64,000 nucleotides of DNA from Anaerolineales bacterium. GTDB lineage: Bacteria > Chloroflexota > Anaerolineae > JAAEKA01. The stretch spans positions 62,001 to 126,000 of the forward strand of contig JACKBI010000017.1 of NCBI GenBank assembly GCA_020634615.1, written 5' to 3'. The translations under genes and the position numbers were made by a program. Within the stretch, counting starts at the first letter, position 1. Every line of letters begins with the position of its first letter. Positions 57,663-64,000 of the stretch are shown in pieces. The notes under the pieces are model-generated. The model saw only the letters and a program-made list of their open reading frames with translations. It ran no database searches and had not been told where the DNA came from.

Positions 57663-58577
57663 CTACGATTTCGGATACACCTCGGGCACAAACGTCTGGT
57701 AGTCCATCGGCGTCCTGACGTAGCCGATCTCGCTCTGGCGCGTCGGCAGCTTGATCGGTTCGGGGGTCAGGTCCTCGTATGGAATCTGCTGCAGCAGATG
57801 GTGAATGCAGTTCAGCCGCGCCAGCTTTTTCACATCAGCGTTAACCACGTACCAGGGGGCCTGCTTGATATCGGTATAGGCGAACATCTGATCCTTGGCC
57901 ATGGAGTACTCCACCCAACGGCTGCGGGCGGTCAGATCCATGGGGCTGAGCTTCCAGCGCTTGGTGGGGTCGTCAATGCGCGCCTGGAACCGCTGTTCCT
58001 GCTCCTCGTCGCTGACCGAAAACCAGTACTTGATGACATAGATTCCGGCCCGCACCAGCATACGCTCGAAGGAGGGACAGGCGCGCAGGAACTCCCAGTA
58101 CTCTTCCTCCGTGCAGAACCCCATCACATGTTCCACGCCGGCACGGTTATACCAGCTTCGGTCGAACAACACCATCTCACCGGCCGCGGGCAGGTGGGCC
58201 ACATAGCGCTGGAAATACCATTGCGTCCGCTCACGTTCCGTCGGTGCGGGCAACGCCACAACGCGGCAAACACGCGGACTCAGGCATTCGGTGATGCGTT
58301 TGATGGTGCCTCCTTTGCCGGCCGCGTCACGTCCCTCGAAAATCACCACAACTTTCAGGCCGGTGTGCTTGATCCATTCCTGTAGCTTGACAAGTTCGAT
58401 CTGCAACTCGCGCAGCTCTGCCAGATATTGCTTGTTGGAGATCTTCTTCTTAGGTTTGGCGTTTTCGCCTTCCTCAACTTCGGACGCGAGCAACCCATTG
58501 CCGGTTATCGGCATGGCACTGGCGGTTGCCAGATTGTCATGTTCCTTGCCCGCTTTCTTGTCCTTCTTTTTTCCCAC
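57663..58577 (-). CDS. ppk2: polyphosphate kinase 2
   Basis: 304 residues. KVVVIFEGRDAAGKGGTIKRITECLSPR is the Walker A region of the PPK2 family, FDRSWYNRAGVEHVMGFCTEEEYWEFLRACPSFERMLV contains Walker B and the lid, and SPMDLTARSRWVEYSMAKDQMFAYTD with PWYVVNADVKKLARLN completes the phosphotransferase core. It transfers phosphate between polyphosphate and nucleotides. The length fits class I (GDP/ADP to NTP). GTG start at 58577 follows GGAGGACGTT. A consensus promoter lies 75 bp upstream. Confidence 0.94.
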   Translation of the reverse strand: MGKKKDKKAGKEHDNLATASAMPITGNGLLASEVEEGENAKPKKKISNKQYLAELRELQIELVKLQEWIKHTGLKVVVIFEGRDAAGKGGTIKRITECLSPRVCRVVALPAPTERERTQWYFQRYVAHLPAAGEMVLFDRSWYNRAGVEHVMGFCTEEEYWEFLRACPSFERMLVRAGIYVIKYWFSVSDEEQEQRFQARIDDPTKRWKLSPMDLTARSRWVEYSMAKDQMFAYTDIKQAPWYVVNADVKKLARLNCIHHLLQQIPYEDLTPEPIKLPTRQSEIGYVRTPMDYQTFVPEVYPKS

Positions 58578-58884
58578 AACGTCCTCCTTGACCGCGATTC
58601 TACTGAGGATAACAGAGGCAGATGGGCCGTGGATCGGCCGCTGATGGTGACATTATCGCGCAGCGATTTGGGTTTGTCAATGGATCGAAAACGGCCCGGT
58701 GATAGCCTGTAAGAGACCCGTGATCGCCCAGTGAGACAGGTGGCATAGCGCACTGATAGATGCCGGGATGTATCCTTCTATCAGTAGTAGCAAACCTTGC
58801 TCATTGGGGAACGCACGTGCACCGCCTCGGCGGTTGGGATCCCAATACCTCGGTGGGCCTCACTTTTTACGGAGGTCGATTGAG
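58578..58884. other. divergent intergenic region between ppk2 and the secreted peptide gene
   Basis: About 307 bp without a convincing gene. It holds the ppk2 promoter on the minus strand. On the plus strand, 58785-58870 has several stems that could form a structured leader: ACCGCC-TC-GGCGGT, the palindrome TTGGGATCCCAA and CCTCGGTGGG. GCAAACC and GGGAACGCA words recall GEMM (c-di-GMP-I) riboswitches, but the GNRA loop and tetraloop receptor are not visible, so no riboswitch class is called. Confidence 0.4.
58652..58680 (-). promoter_or_regulatory. sigma70-type promoter of ppk2
   Basis: On the minus strand TTGACA (58675-58680) and GATAAT (58652-58657) are 17 bases apart, at an appropriate distance from the ppk2 start codon. 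Confidence 0.72.
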
Positions 58885-59031
58885 ATGAAAGCAAGTCTTG
58901 TTCGCCGCGTTTCGCTGGTCCTCTTTGTTGTGGTTTCGTTTCTGACCCCGCTGGCCGTTGCCTCGCCAGCCGCCGCTGCCGGGCCGGCCATGCCGCCGTC
59001 CGGACAATGTAAAGAAGTGGTGTGCGGGTAG
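58885..59031 (+). CDS. tiny secreted peptide with two cysteines
   Basis: 48 residues with a textbook signal peptide: MKASLVRRVSLVLFVVVSFLTPLAVASPAAAAG (positive start, hydrophobic core, AxA cleavage region). The predicted mature part is only about 16 residues, GPAMPPSGQCKEVVCG, with two Cys four residues apart that could form a disulfide. GGAGGTCG precedes ATG 58885 and supports true translation. It could be a signalling or bacteriocin-like peptide, or the surviving start of a larger secreted protein. It is convergent with the TPR gene, whose stop lies 10 bp away. Confidence 0.6.
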   Translation: MKASLVRRVSLVLFVVVSFLTPLAVASPAAAAGPAMPPSGQCKEVVCG

Positions 59032-59040
59032 ACGCCGCCG

Positions 59041-60249
59041 TCAGGCACTCGCCTTGCGCTGCACCAGTTGGGCGCGTATCATGGCCATGTCCTCGGCCAG
59101 GATGGCGTTGCCTGGCTCGTCCTGAATGGGCTGTAACAGCGCCGACGCCTCGTCCAGCACCGCTTCCGCCTCTGCGTCCCGACCGGCGTCCACGCAGGCT
59201 TCCGCCAGACAGTTCATGGCGTTGATCACGCCGGCTTCGTCACCAATTTCACGGTAGAAGTGGATGCTTGCCTCGGCATAATGGGCGGCCTTGTCCGGCT
59301 GCCCGAGCAAGCGATACACCATACTCAGGTTGGTAGTGATGGGTGCGACGCGCAGGTCATGCACCTCGCGTAATACCTTTTCAGCTTGCAGGAACAACGC
59401 CAGAGCAAGCTCAGGCTGGCCCGTGTTCAGATACACGCTGCCCAGGTTGGTACGCGCCGCCGCTTGATGTACCCGGTCGTCGATCTCGCCCAGAATTACG
59501 ATCGCGCGCTGATAGCATTCAACCGCCTCTTCAATGCGCCCGCTTGCACGCAGCGCCGGCCCCAGGTTGGTCAGGCTCCACGCGATCCGACGCCTTTCGC
59601 CGCTGGTCTCGGCGATACGCAATGCCTCCTGGTAATGGCGCACTGCCAGCGGTAGGTCGCGCTTGTCCAGCGCGATGCACCCCCAGACAAACGCTGTGTA
59701 ACCGCGCTCCGGGTCATCCGGTGGCAGCAGGCTGATTGCCGCGTCCGCAGTTCGTCCTGCCTCTTCAAAGCGCCGCTGCAAACGAAACACATGCGCCTGG
59801 CGGTTGAGCGCTCGTGCCTGTCGGTGCCGATCTTCTACCCTGGCAAAGCAGGCAGCGCTGCGGCTAAAGTAGCTGATGGCATCATTCAACTGCCCCAACA
59901 AGTGATAGATCATCCCCAATTGATAGAGTAGCTCTCCTTCGGCCGCGCTGTCATTGGCGGCACGGCAACGTTCGACGCCCCGCTCCAGATAGGGCATCCA
60001 TTCCTCGCGATAGCCTGCCTTCTCCAGCCTGGGCGCCAGCGTCACCAGCAGATCGCGCGTCACCGGCCATGCTTCGGGCAGATCCATCGCATAGGTCAGA
60101 GTCAGCAGCGCCTGCTCGCGCCCATCGATGTCCAGCGGCGACTCACCGGCAACCTTCGTCAGGGTCCGTTCCGCACCGCGCACGACGTACTGGCGAAAGA
60201 TGGAGGCGTAATCGCCCGACGCCGGCGCGGAGTCCTGCTCTACTGCCAT
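59041..60249 (-). CDS. tetratricopeptide-repeat protein
   Basis: 402 residues from ATG 60249. About ten TPR-like helical pairs, e.g. ALNRQAHVFRLQRRFEEAGRTADAAISLL, RIAWSLTNLGPALRASGRIEEAVECYQRAIVIL, AARTNLGSVYLNTGQPELALALFLQAEKVL and NAMNCLAEACVDAGRDAEAEAVLDEA. No DNA-binding or catalytic domain. The start ATGGCAGTAG overlaps the stop of the NB-ARC gene, so the pair corresponds to a STAND protein split into an ATPase part and a TPR sensor part. Confidence 0.9.
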   Translation of the reverse strand: MAVEQDSAPASGDYASIFRQYVVRGAERTLTKVAGESPLDIDGREQALLTLTYAMDLPEAWPVTRDLLVTLAPRLEKAGYREEWMPYLERGVERCRAANDSAAEGELLYQLGMIYHLLGQLNDAISYFSRSAACFARVEDRHRQARALNRQAHVFRLQRRFEEAGRTADAAISLLPPDDPERGYTAFVWGCIALDKRDLPLAVRHYQEALRIAETSGERRRIAWSLTNLGPALRASGRIEEAVECYQRAIVILGEIDDRVHQAAARTNLGSVYLNTGQPELALALFLQAEKVLREVHDLRVAPITTNLSMVYRLLGQPDKAAHYAEASIHFYREIGDEAGVINAMNCLAEACVDAGRDAEAEAVLDEASALLQPIQDEPGNAILAEDMAMIRAQLVQRKASA

Positions 60250-61661
60250 CGGATCACCTGCTCCAGCAGGAACGTGCGGGTCAGGTTGTGGATGGTGTAA
60301 CGGCGATCCAGCGCGCTGCCGCGGCTGTCCACCAGACTCAGCGTGACCAACTCGGCCAGTGCGTCGCTCAAAGCCCCGGGATCCAGTCCGCTCAACTGCG
60401 CCACGAAGTCCAGACTGCCCCCCCGTTCGGTGACCAGCGGCATGGCCAGCAACGCCCGCCGCGGCGCTTCGCTCAGGTTGTCCCACGCCCAGCGATAGAT
60501 GAAGGTGTACAAGGTTTCCACCGGCGTACCGCGCGCCGCCTGGAGATCTGCCAGAACACTGGCCAACGAGTGGACATGCGACTGGCCTACCACCAGACGC
60601 AGTGCCAACGGATTGCCGCCGACGGTCCGATAAATCGGACGCAACTCGGCGTCACTGGCTGCAACCAGCTCAGGTAAATTGCGTTGCTCGGCCTCCAGTC
60701 GCACCAGGGACAGCGCATCCGGCTCGCCCAGTTCCGGCACGCGCATATGAAACACGCCAGCCTCGCCGAACAGGCTGTGGCGCGAGGTTAACAGGAACTT
60801 GGCCGGCCCCGACAAACGGTGCAACAGCGGCAGCAGGCTCTCGACATCGGTTACGGTCTCGAGGTTGTCCACGACCACCAGTGTGGGCCGGAGCTCAAAT
60901 GTCGCCCGCAGGGCGCTGACGGCCTTGTCACTGGTGGTGAAAGGCGGCGTGCCGGGCAGCAACTGGGCGGTCAGCGCTTCCAGCAGGGCAGACGATGTGA
61001 GCGCCGGCTGATCGACCTGCCAGACAGCGCCGCCGAGATCGAAACGCTGCTGCCGTGCGCTGACCCAGGCCACCTCGCCATCATGTCGCCGCCGGATCAC
61101 CTCACGCGCCGTGGCATCGGCCAGGCTGGTCTTGCCGATGCCACCCATGCCGTCCACTGACACGATCCATGGCGGTGCGCTGTCGAGCAGCACGTCGAGC
61201 AACTTGTCGCGCTGCGCATCGATCCCGAACAAACGCAGATAGGAGGCCGGCTCCAGCCGCGCTTCCTGCAATGTTTGCCGCTGGCCGCGTACCCCCGCTT
61301 CCATCTCTGCCAGCACAGCCGCCAGTTGGTCAATGGCTTGACTTTGATAGCGATAGACAGTTGGTTGCGACTGGTTAAGCCGATTTGCCACGACAAAGGT
61401 GGCCTGACCGTCAAGAAAACGCAGCCGCAACACATTCGCACCGGCGTCGTTGGTCATCGCCAGCGCGGTCAGTCCTTTGTTCAACACACGGTTGGCGGCC
61501 TCACGAATGTTAACTGCGCCGTGGTTGCGCTCCGAGGCCACCAGGTTCAGGTAGCCAATCGTGCTGCCTTCGCCGGGGTCGGCATACCATTGTTTAAGCG
61601 CCTCATGAACGTGGGTTCGGAAATCTGGCGGCAAGGGGAGGTGTTCGCTGGCTGGGGTCAT
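60240..61661 (-). CDS. NB-ARC (STAND) ATPase
   Basis: 473 residues from ATG 61661. Residues 1-130 are an effector-like N-terminal region (DFRTHVHEALKQWYADPGEGSTIGYLNLVASERNHGAVNIREAANRVLNKGLTALAM) that I do not recognise. The NB-ARC domain follows: GMGGIGKTSLADATAREV (P-loop), PTLVVVDNLETVTD (Walker B), FLLTSRHSLFG (sensor 1), RTVGGNPLALRLVVGQ (GLPL-like). A winged-helix part (WDNLSEAPRRALLAMPLVTERGGS) closes it. STAND ATPases act as signal-triggered switches in regulation or in antiphage defence. The TPR sensor is the next gene. Confidence 0.87.
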   Translation of the reverse strand: MTPASEHLPLPPDFRTHVHEALKQWYADPGEGSTIGYLNLVASERNHGAVNIREAANRVLNKGLTALAMTNDAGANVLRLRFLDGQATFVVANRLNQSQPTVYRYQSQAIDQLAAVLAEMEAGVRGQRQTLQEARLEPASYLRLFGIDAQRDKLLDVLLDSAPPWIVSVDGMGGIGKTSLADATAREVIRRRHDGEVAWVSARQQRFDLGGAVWQVDQPALTSSALLEALTAQLLPGTPPFTTSDKAVSALRATFELRPTLVVVDNLETVTDVESLLPLLHRLSGPAKFLLTSRHSLFGEAGVFHMRVPELGEPDALSLVRLEAEQRNLPELVAASDAELRPIYRTVGGNPLALRLVVGQSHVHSLASVLADLQAARGTPVETLYTFIYRWAWDNLSEAPRRALLAMPLVTERGGSLDFVAQLSGLDPGALSDALAELVTLSLVDSRGSALDRRYTIHNLTRTFLLEQVIRWQ

Positions 61662-61868
61662 GTACGTCAATCCGTTCTGGTCGGTGCGAGGTGCGCCGGT
61701 CGCTATGGTACTTGCGAACAGGCGAGCACCGACTCCGATCTCAAGCGGTGCGGCTATCACACGTGATATGAGAGAAATGTGATAGGTGCCTGATAGCTCC
61801 GTCCGGCAGGGTTATCGTATAGTAAGGCAATCGACTTGATCGCATCAACCAGCACAGAAACCACCATC

Positions 61869-62354
61869 ATGCCAAAATCGCGCGATCGCTGCTTCATCCT
61901 CTGGGCTGACCGCTTCGATGAAGCAGTGGCAGCAATCTTCGTGACAGAGCTGCGCAAAGCCGGTCTGCGAACAAGCCTGGTGCGGGCCGCCGGACAGAGC
62001 GACACCGGCGCTAACGGGCTGACGCTGGTACCCGACATGGGTATTGACGAAGGTCGTGCCCTGGCTGATCGAGCCACCTGTGTGGTGATTCCCTGCAATT
62101 CAGCCGCTATTCAGCAATTGCGCATCGATCCACGGGTCGATGAGTTTCTCGGCGTTGCGTTGGCCACCGACGTCATCCTGGTGATTGGAGAGGAAGCCAG
62201 CGAACTGGTCTCCTGGAGCGAGGCGGTGGGTTCAGCCAGCCAGACGTTCTATTCCGATCAACAAAGTGTGCCCCGTCTGGCCCGACGCATCGCCCACCAA
62301 ATTGCCAGCAGCCAGTTCAGAGCGCGCAGGTCAAGACAGTCGAGACCTATGTAA
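61869..62354 (+). CDS. DJ-1/PfpI-like domain protein, divergent from the NB-ARC gene
   Basis: 161 residues from ATG 61869. RCFILWADRFDEAVAAIFVTELRKAGLRTSLV resembles the start of the class I glutamine amidotransferase-like DJ-1/PfpI fold, and TLVPDMGIDEGRALADRATCVVIPCNSAAIQQLRIDPRVDEFLGVAL matches the loop around the nucleophile, where CVVIPCNS occupies that position. The later VILVIGEEASELVSW is not typical. It is shorter and more diverged than characterised members, so activity is uncertain. The 207-bp gap to the NB-ARC start contains ATCACACGTGAT and other GTGATA words that may be an operator. Confidence 0.6.
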   Translation: MPKSRDRCFILWADRFDEAVAAIFVTELRKAGLRTSLVRAAGQSDTGANGLTLVPDMGIDEGRALADRATCVVIPCNSAAIQQLRIDPRVDEFLGVALATDVILVIGEEASELVSWSEAVGSASQTFYSDQQSVPRLARRIAHQIASSQFRARRSRQSRPM

Positions 62355-62465
62355 GTCTGTCCAGAGCGCAAGCATTATAGCATACTGGACATATCCATCA
62401 ACAACCTCGCTCAGCTTTGCGTTCGAGTCCGGGGGGACCCGGCGGTAAACAAAGTTGAGTTTCAT

Positions 62466-62505
62466 GCGAAGGGTGGGACACCAGGCTCCGTGTCCCACCC
62501 TTCGC
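62466..62505. repeat. perfect 16-bp hairpin
   Basis: GCGAAGGGTGGGACAC and its complement enclose CAGGCTCC. No U-tract. Lies between the DJ-1-like gene and the LLM oxidoreductase gene; probably a REP-type element that may act as 3' end of the former. Confidence 0.65.
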
Positions 62506-62552
62506 GCGTCCACAGGCGGCGCAGATTCTGGCATCCTTTCGCCCCTGTCAGG

Positions 62553-62558
62553 TATAAT
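62553..62558 (+). promoter_or_regulatory. possible -10 box of the LLM oxidoreductase gene
   Basis: A perfect TATAAT lies 44 bp before the ATG. No good -35 hexamer stands 16-18 bases upstream, so the promoter may be weak or activator dependent. Confidence 0.4.
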
Positions 62559-62601
62559 CGGGAAACACGCTACACCGCCCCACATGGACAAGGAGTGTTC
62601 T

Positions 62602-63642
62602 ATGTCCCCGCTTCGTCTTGGCCTCAACCTCGGTTATTCAGGTGCTAAGATTCGTCTGCCGGTCGAACTCGTACAGGAGGCCGACCGGCTGGGTTACTAT
62701 GCGGTATGGGCCGCCGAGTCCTACGGTTCGGACGCCGTCACGCCGCTGGCCTGGCTGGGCGCGCTCACTGAGAACATTCATCTGGGCACAGCCATCATGC
62801 AGATGCCCGGCCGCACGCCGGCCAACACCGCCATGACCGCCATGACTCTGGACCAGCTCTCCAACGGACGACTGTTGTTGGGGCTGGGGCTGTCCGGTCC
62901 GCAGGTCGTGGAGGGCTGGCACGGCCAGCCGTATGGCAAACCGCTGGGTAAGACCCGCGAGTACGTGGAAATCGTGCGCGCCATCTTGCGCCGCGAACAG
63001 CCGCTGGTCCACACAGGCGCACACTACACCGTGCCGTACGCAGGTCCAGACGCAACCGGCCTGGGCAAGCCGCTCAAGAGCATTCTCCACGGCCGGCCTG
63101 AAATGCCCATCTATCTGGCAGCCATCGGACCGAAGAACGTGGAGCTGGCGGCTGAGATCGCCGACGGCTGGCTGCCGATCTTCTTCTCCCCGGAACACTA
63201 TGACGACGTTTACCGGCCCCAGATTGAGGCTGGCTTTGCAAAGGCGGGCGGCGGCAAGAGTATCGACGGGTTCGACATCGCAGTCAGCCTGCCGGTGGTG
63301 GTAGGCGATGACCTGACCGCCTGCTTCAACCAGGTCAAACCCTTCCTGGCGCTGTACATCGGCGGCATGGGAGCGCGCGGCAAGAACTTCTACTTCGACC
63401 TGGCCTGCCGCTACGGTTTTGAAGGCGCAGCGGTTGCAGTTCAGGACAACTACCTCGCCGGCAATCGCTGGGAAGCCATCGGCGCCGTCCCCGACGCGCT
63501 GGTGGACGCAGTCGCGCTCTGCGGTCCGCGGGAACGCATCGCCGAGCGGCTCGACCTGTGGAAGCGCAGTCCGGTCACGACTCTCAACATCGCTGATCCC
63601 GACCTGATGAATGTACGAATGATGGCGGAACTGCTGTTATAG
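62602..63642 (+). CDS. LLM-class F420-dependent oxidoreductase
   Basis: 346 residues from ATG 62602 (AAGGAG upstream). Bacterial luciferase-like TIM barrel: [129 protein letters not shown]. This arrangement is characteristic of F420-dependent members in Actinomycetota and Chloroflexota. Substrate unknown. In convergent orientation with the ABC ATPase gene, with 6 bp between the stops. Confidence 0.92.
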   Translation: MSPLRLGLNLGYSGAKIRLPVELVQEADRLGYYAVWAAESYGSDAVTPLAWLGALTENIHLGTAIMQMPGRTPANTAMTAMTLDQLSNGRLLLGLGLSGPQVVEGWHGQPYGKPLGKTREYVEIVRAILRREQPLVHTGAHYTVPYAGPDATGLGKPLKSILHGRPEMPIYLAAIGPKNVELAAEIADGWLPIFFSPEHYDDVYRPQIEAGFAKAGGGKSIDGFDIAVSLPVVVGDDLTACFNQVKPFLALYIGGMGARGKNFYFDLACRYGFEGAAVAVQDNYLAGNRWEAIGAVPDALVDAVALCGPRERIAERLDLWKRSPVTTLNIADPDLMNVRMMAELLL

Positions 63643-63648
63643 CCCCCG

Positions 63649-64000
63649 TCAGTTGCGCAGATTGCGATCCCCGTCGAAACACACCAACCCATGATCGGCC
63701 CGCAGAACAACCTCCACCGCTGTACCGATGGGCATGACCGCGGTGTGCGGCATAAAGGCGTGCACGCTGCGGCCTGATGCCAGCCGCACCTGATATTGCC
63801 ACGAGTCGCCGATGAACTCGGCCGCGACCACGACGCCATGGCTGGCCCCGTCAGCTTTCGGCGCAATCCTCAAATCGTGGGGACGCACCATCACCTCGAC
63901 CTGCCGGCCAGCCTGCAATGTGCAAGCTGGCGGCAGCAATCCGATTTCCGTTGACAGTCCGCCAGCCGTCACCTGGGCAGGCAGGAAATCCGCCACGCCC
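63649..64000 (-). CDS. ABC transporter ATP-binding protein, C-terminal part (partial)
   Basis: The frame remains open through the right edge; about 117 residues are visible. VEVMVRPHDLRIAPKADGASHGVVVAAEFIGDSWQYQVRLASGRSVHAFMPHTAVMPIGTAVEVVLRADHGLVCFD is the TOBE domain found at the C-terminus of importer ATPases of the Fe3+/spermidine/sugar type (FbpC, PotA, MalK). The nucleotide-binding domain lies outside the window. Confidence 0.85.
   Translation of the reverse strand, partial: GVADFLPAQVTAGGLSTEIGLLPPACTLQAGRQVEVMVRPHDLRIAPKADGASHGVVVAAEFIGDSWQYQVRLASGRSVHAFMPHTAVMPIGTAVEVVLRADHGLVCFDGDRNLRN

Noticed and set aside
58785..58870. c-di-GMP-I riboswitch call
   Set aside because: Only two short sequence words match; the GNRA loop, its receptor and the P1 stem cannot be placed.

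Overview
The window looks like a piece of a Chloroflexota chromosome (Anaerolineae, Caldilineae or Ardenticatenia type). Evidence: high GC, mostly minus-strand operons, F420-type LLM oxidoreductase, a form II molybdenum hydroxylase with CoxG, DUF4386 and DUF389 membrane proteins, NB-ARC/TPR proteins, and many short palindromic repeats, some inside coding frames. This placement is inference from gene content; no rRNA or tRNA gene was seen.

Layout. 1-1310 (plus): tail of a probable DNA methyltransferase, an SRPBCC protein and a family 2 glycosyltransferase. 1322-9096 (minus): a large aromatic amino acid operon, pheA (AroH-type chorismate mutase fused to prephenate dehydratase), two DAHP synthases, tyrA, aroA, a small antitoxin-like gene and aroE. 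It is preceded by a sigma70-type promoter, a leader peptide rich in Trp/Phe/Tyr, and a terminator/antiterminator pair, which together form a classical attenuator. 9190-18138: an APC-USP-DUF389 membrane fusion, a ParA plus membrane coiled-coil/SdrD-B pair, an O-antigen ligase-like protein, a membrane protein and an MscS channel. 18262-20914: SDR, aldo/keto reductase and GNAT operon. 21045-26616: a methyltransferase fused to a helix-hairpin-helix protein, and a TetR-controlled cluster (flavin monooxygenase with SpoIIAA-like tail, macrolide-type glycosyltransferase, APH kinase). 26822-34167: YdeI-like protein, small membrane proteins, response regulators and a NarL-type two-component pair.

34168-44450 is a plastic accessory island. 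It holds MntA-HepT and PIN/Phd toxin-antitoxin pairs, a mismatch glycosylase (mug) gene whose 5' end occurs three times, a tandem IS982-family dimer with a 5-bp target duplication, several broken antitoxin and pRiA4b ORF-3 genes, and a fully decayed three-gene cassette (DGQHR protein, unknown gene, D12-class adenine methyltransferase) that resembles a lost DNA-modification or defence system. Its edge shows three copies of the transmembrane tail of the adjacent coxG-like gene.

44544-50937: coxG-like, lipase and molybdenum hydroxylase large, small and medium subunits. 51193-55051: two large coiled-coil proteins, one membrane-anchored and one ending in helix-hairpin-helix repeats. 55264-64000: DUF302, ECF sigma/anti-sigma, OsmC, PPK2 polyphosphate kinase, a tiny secreted peptide, an NB-ARC/TPR STAND pair, a DJ-1-like protein, an LLM oxidoreductase and the end of an ABC transporter ATPase.
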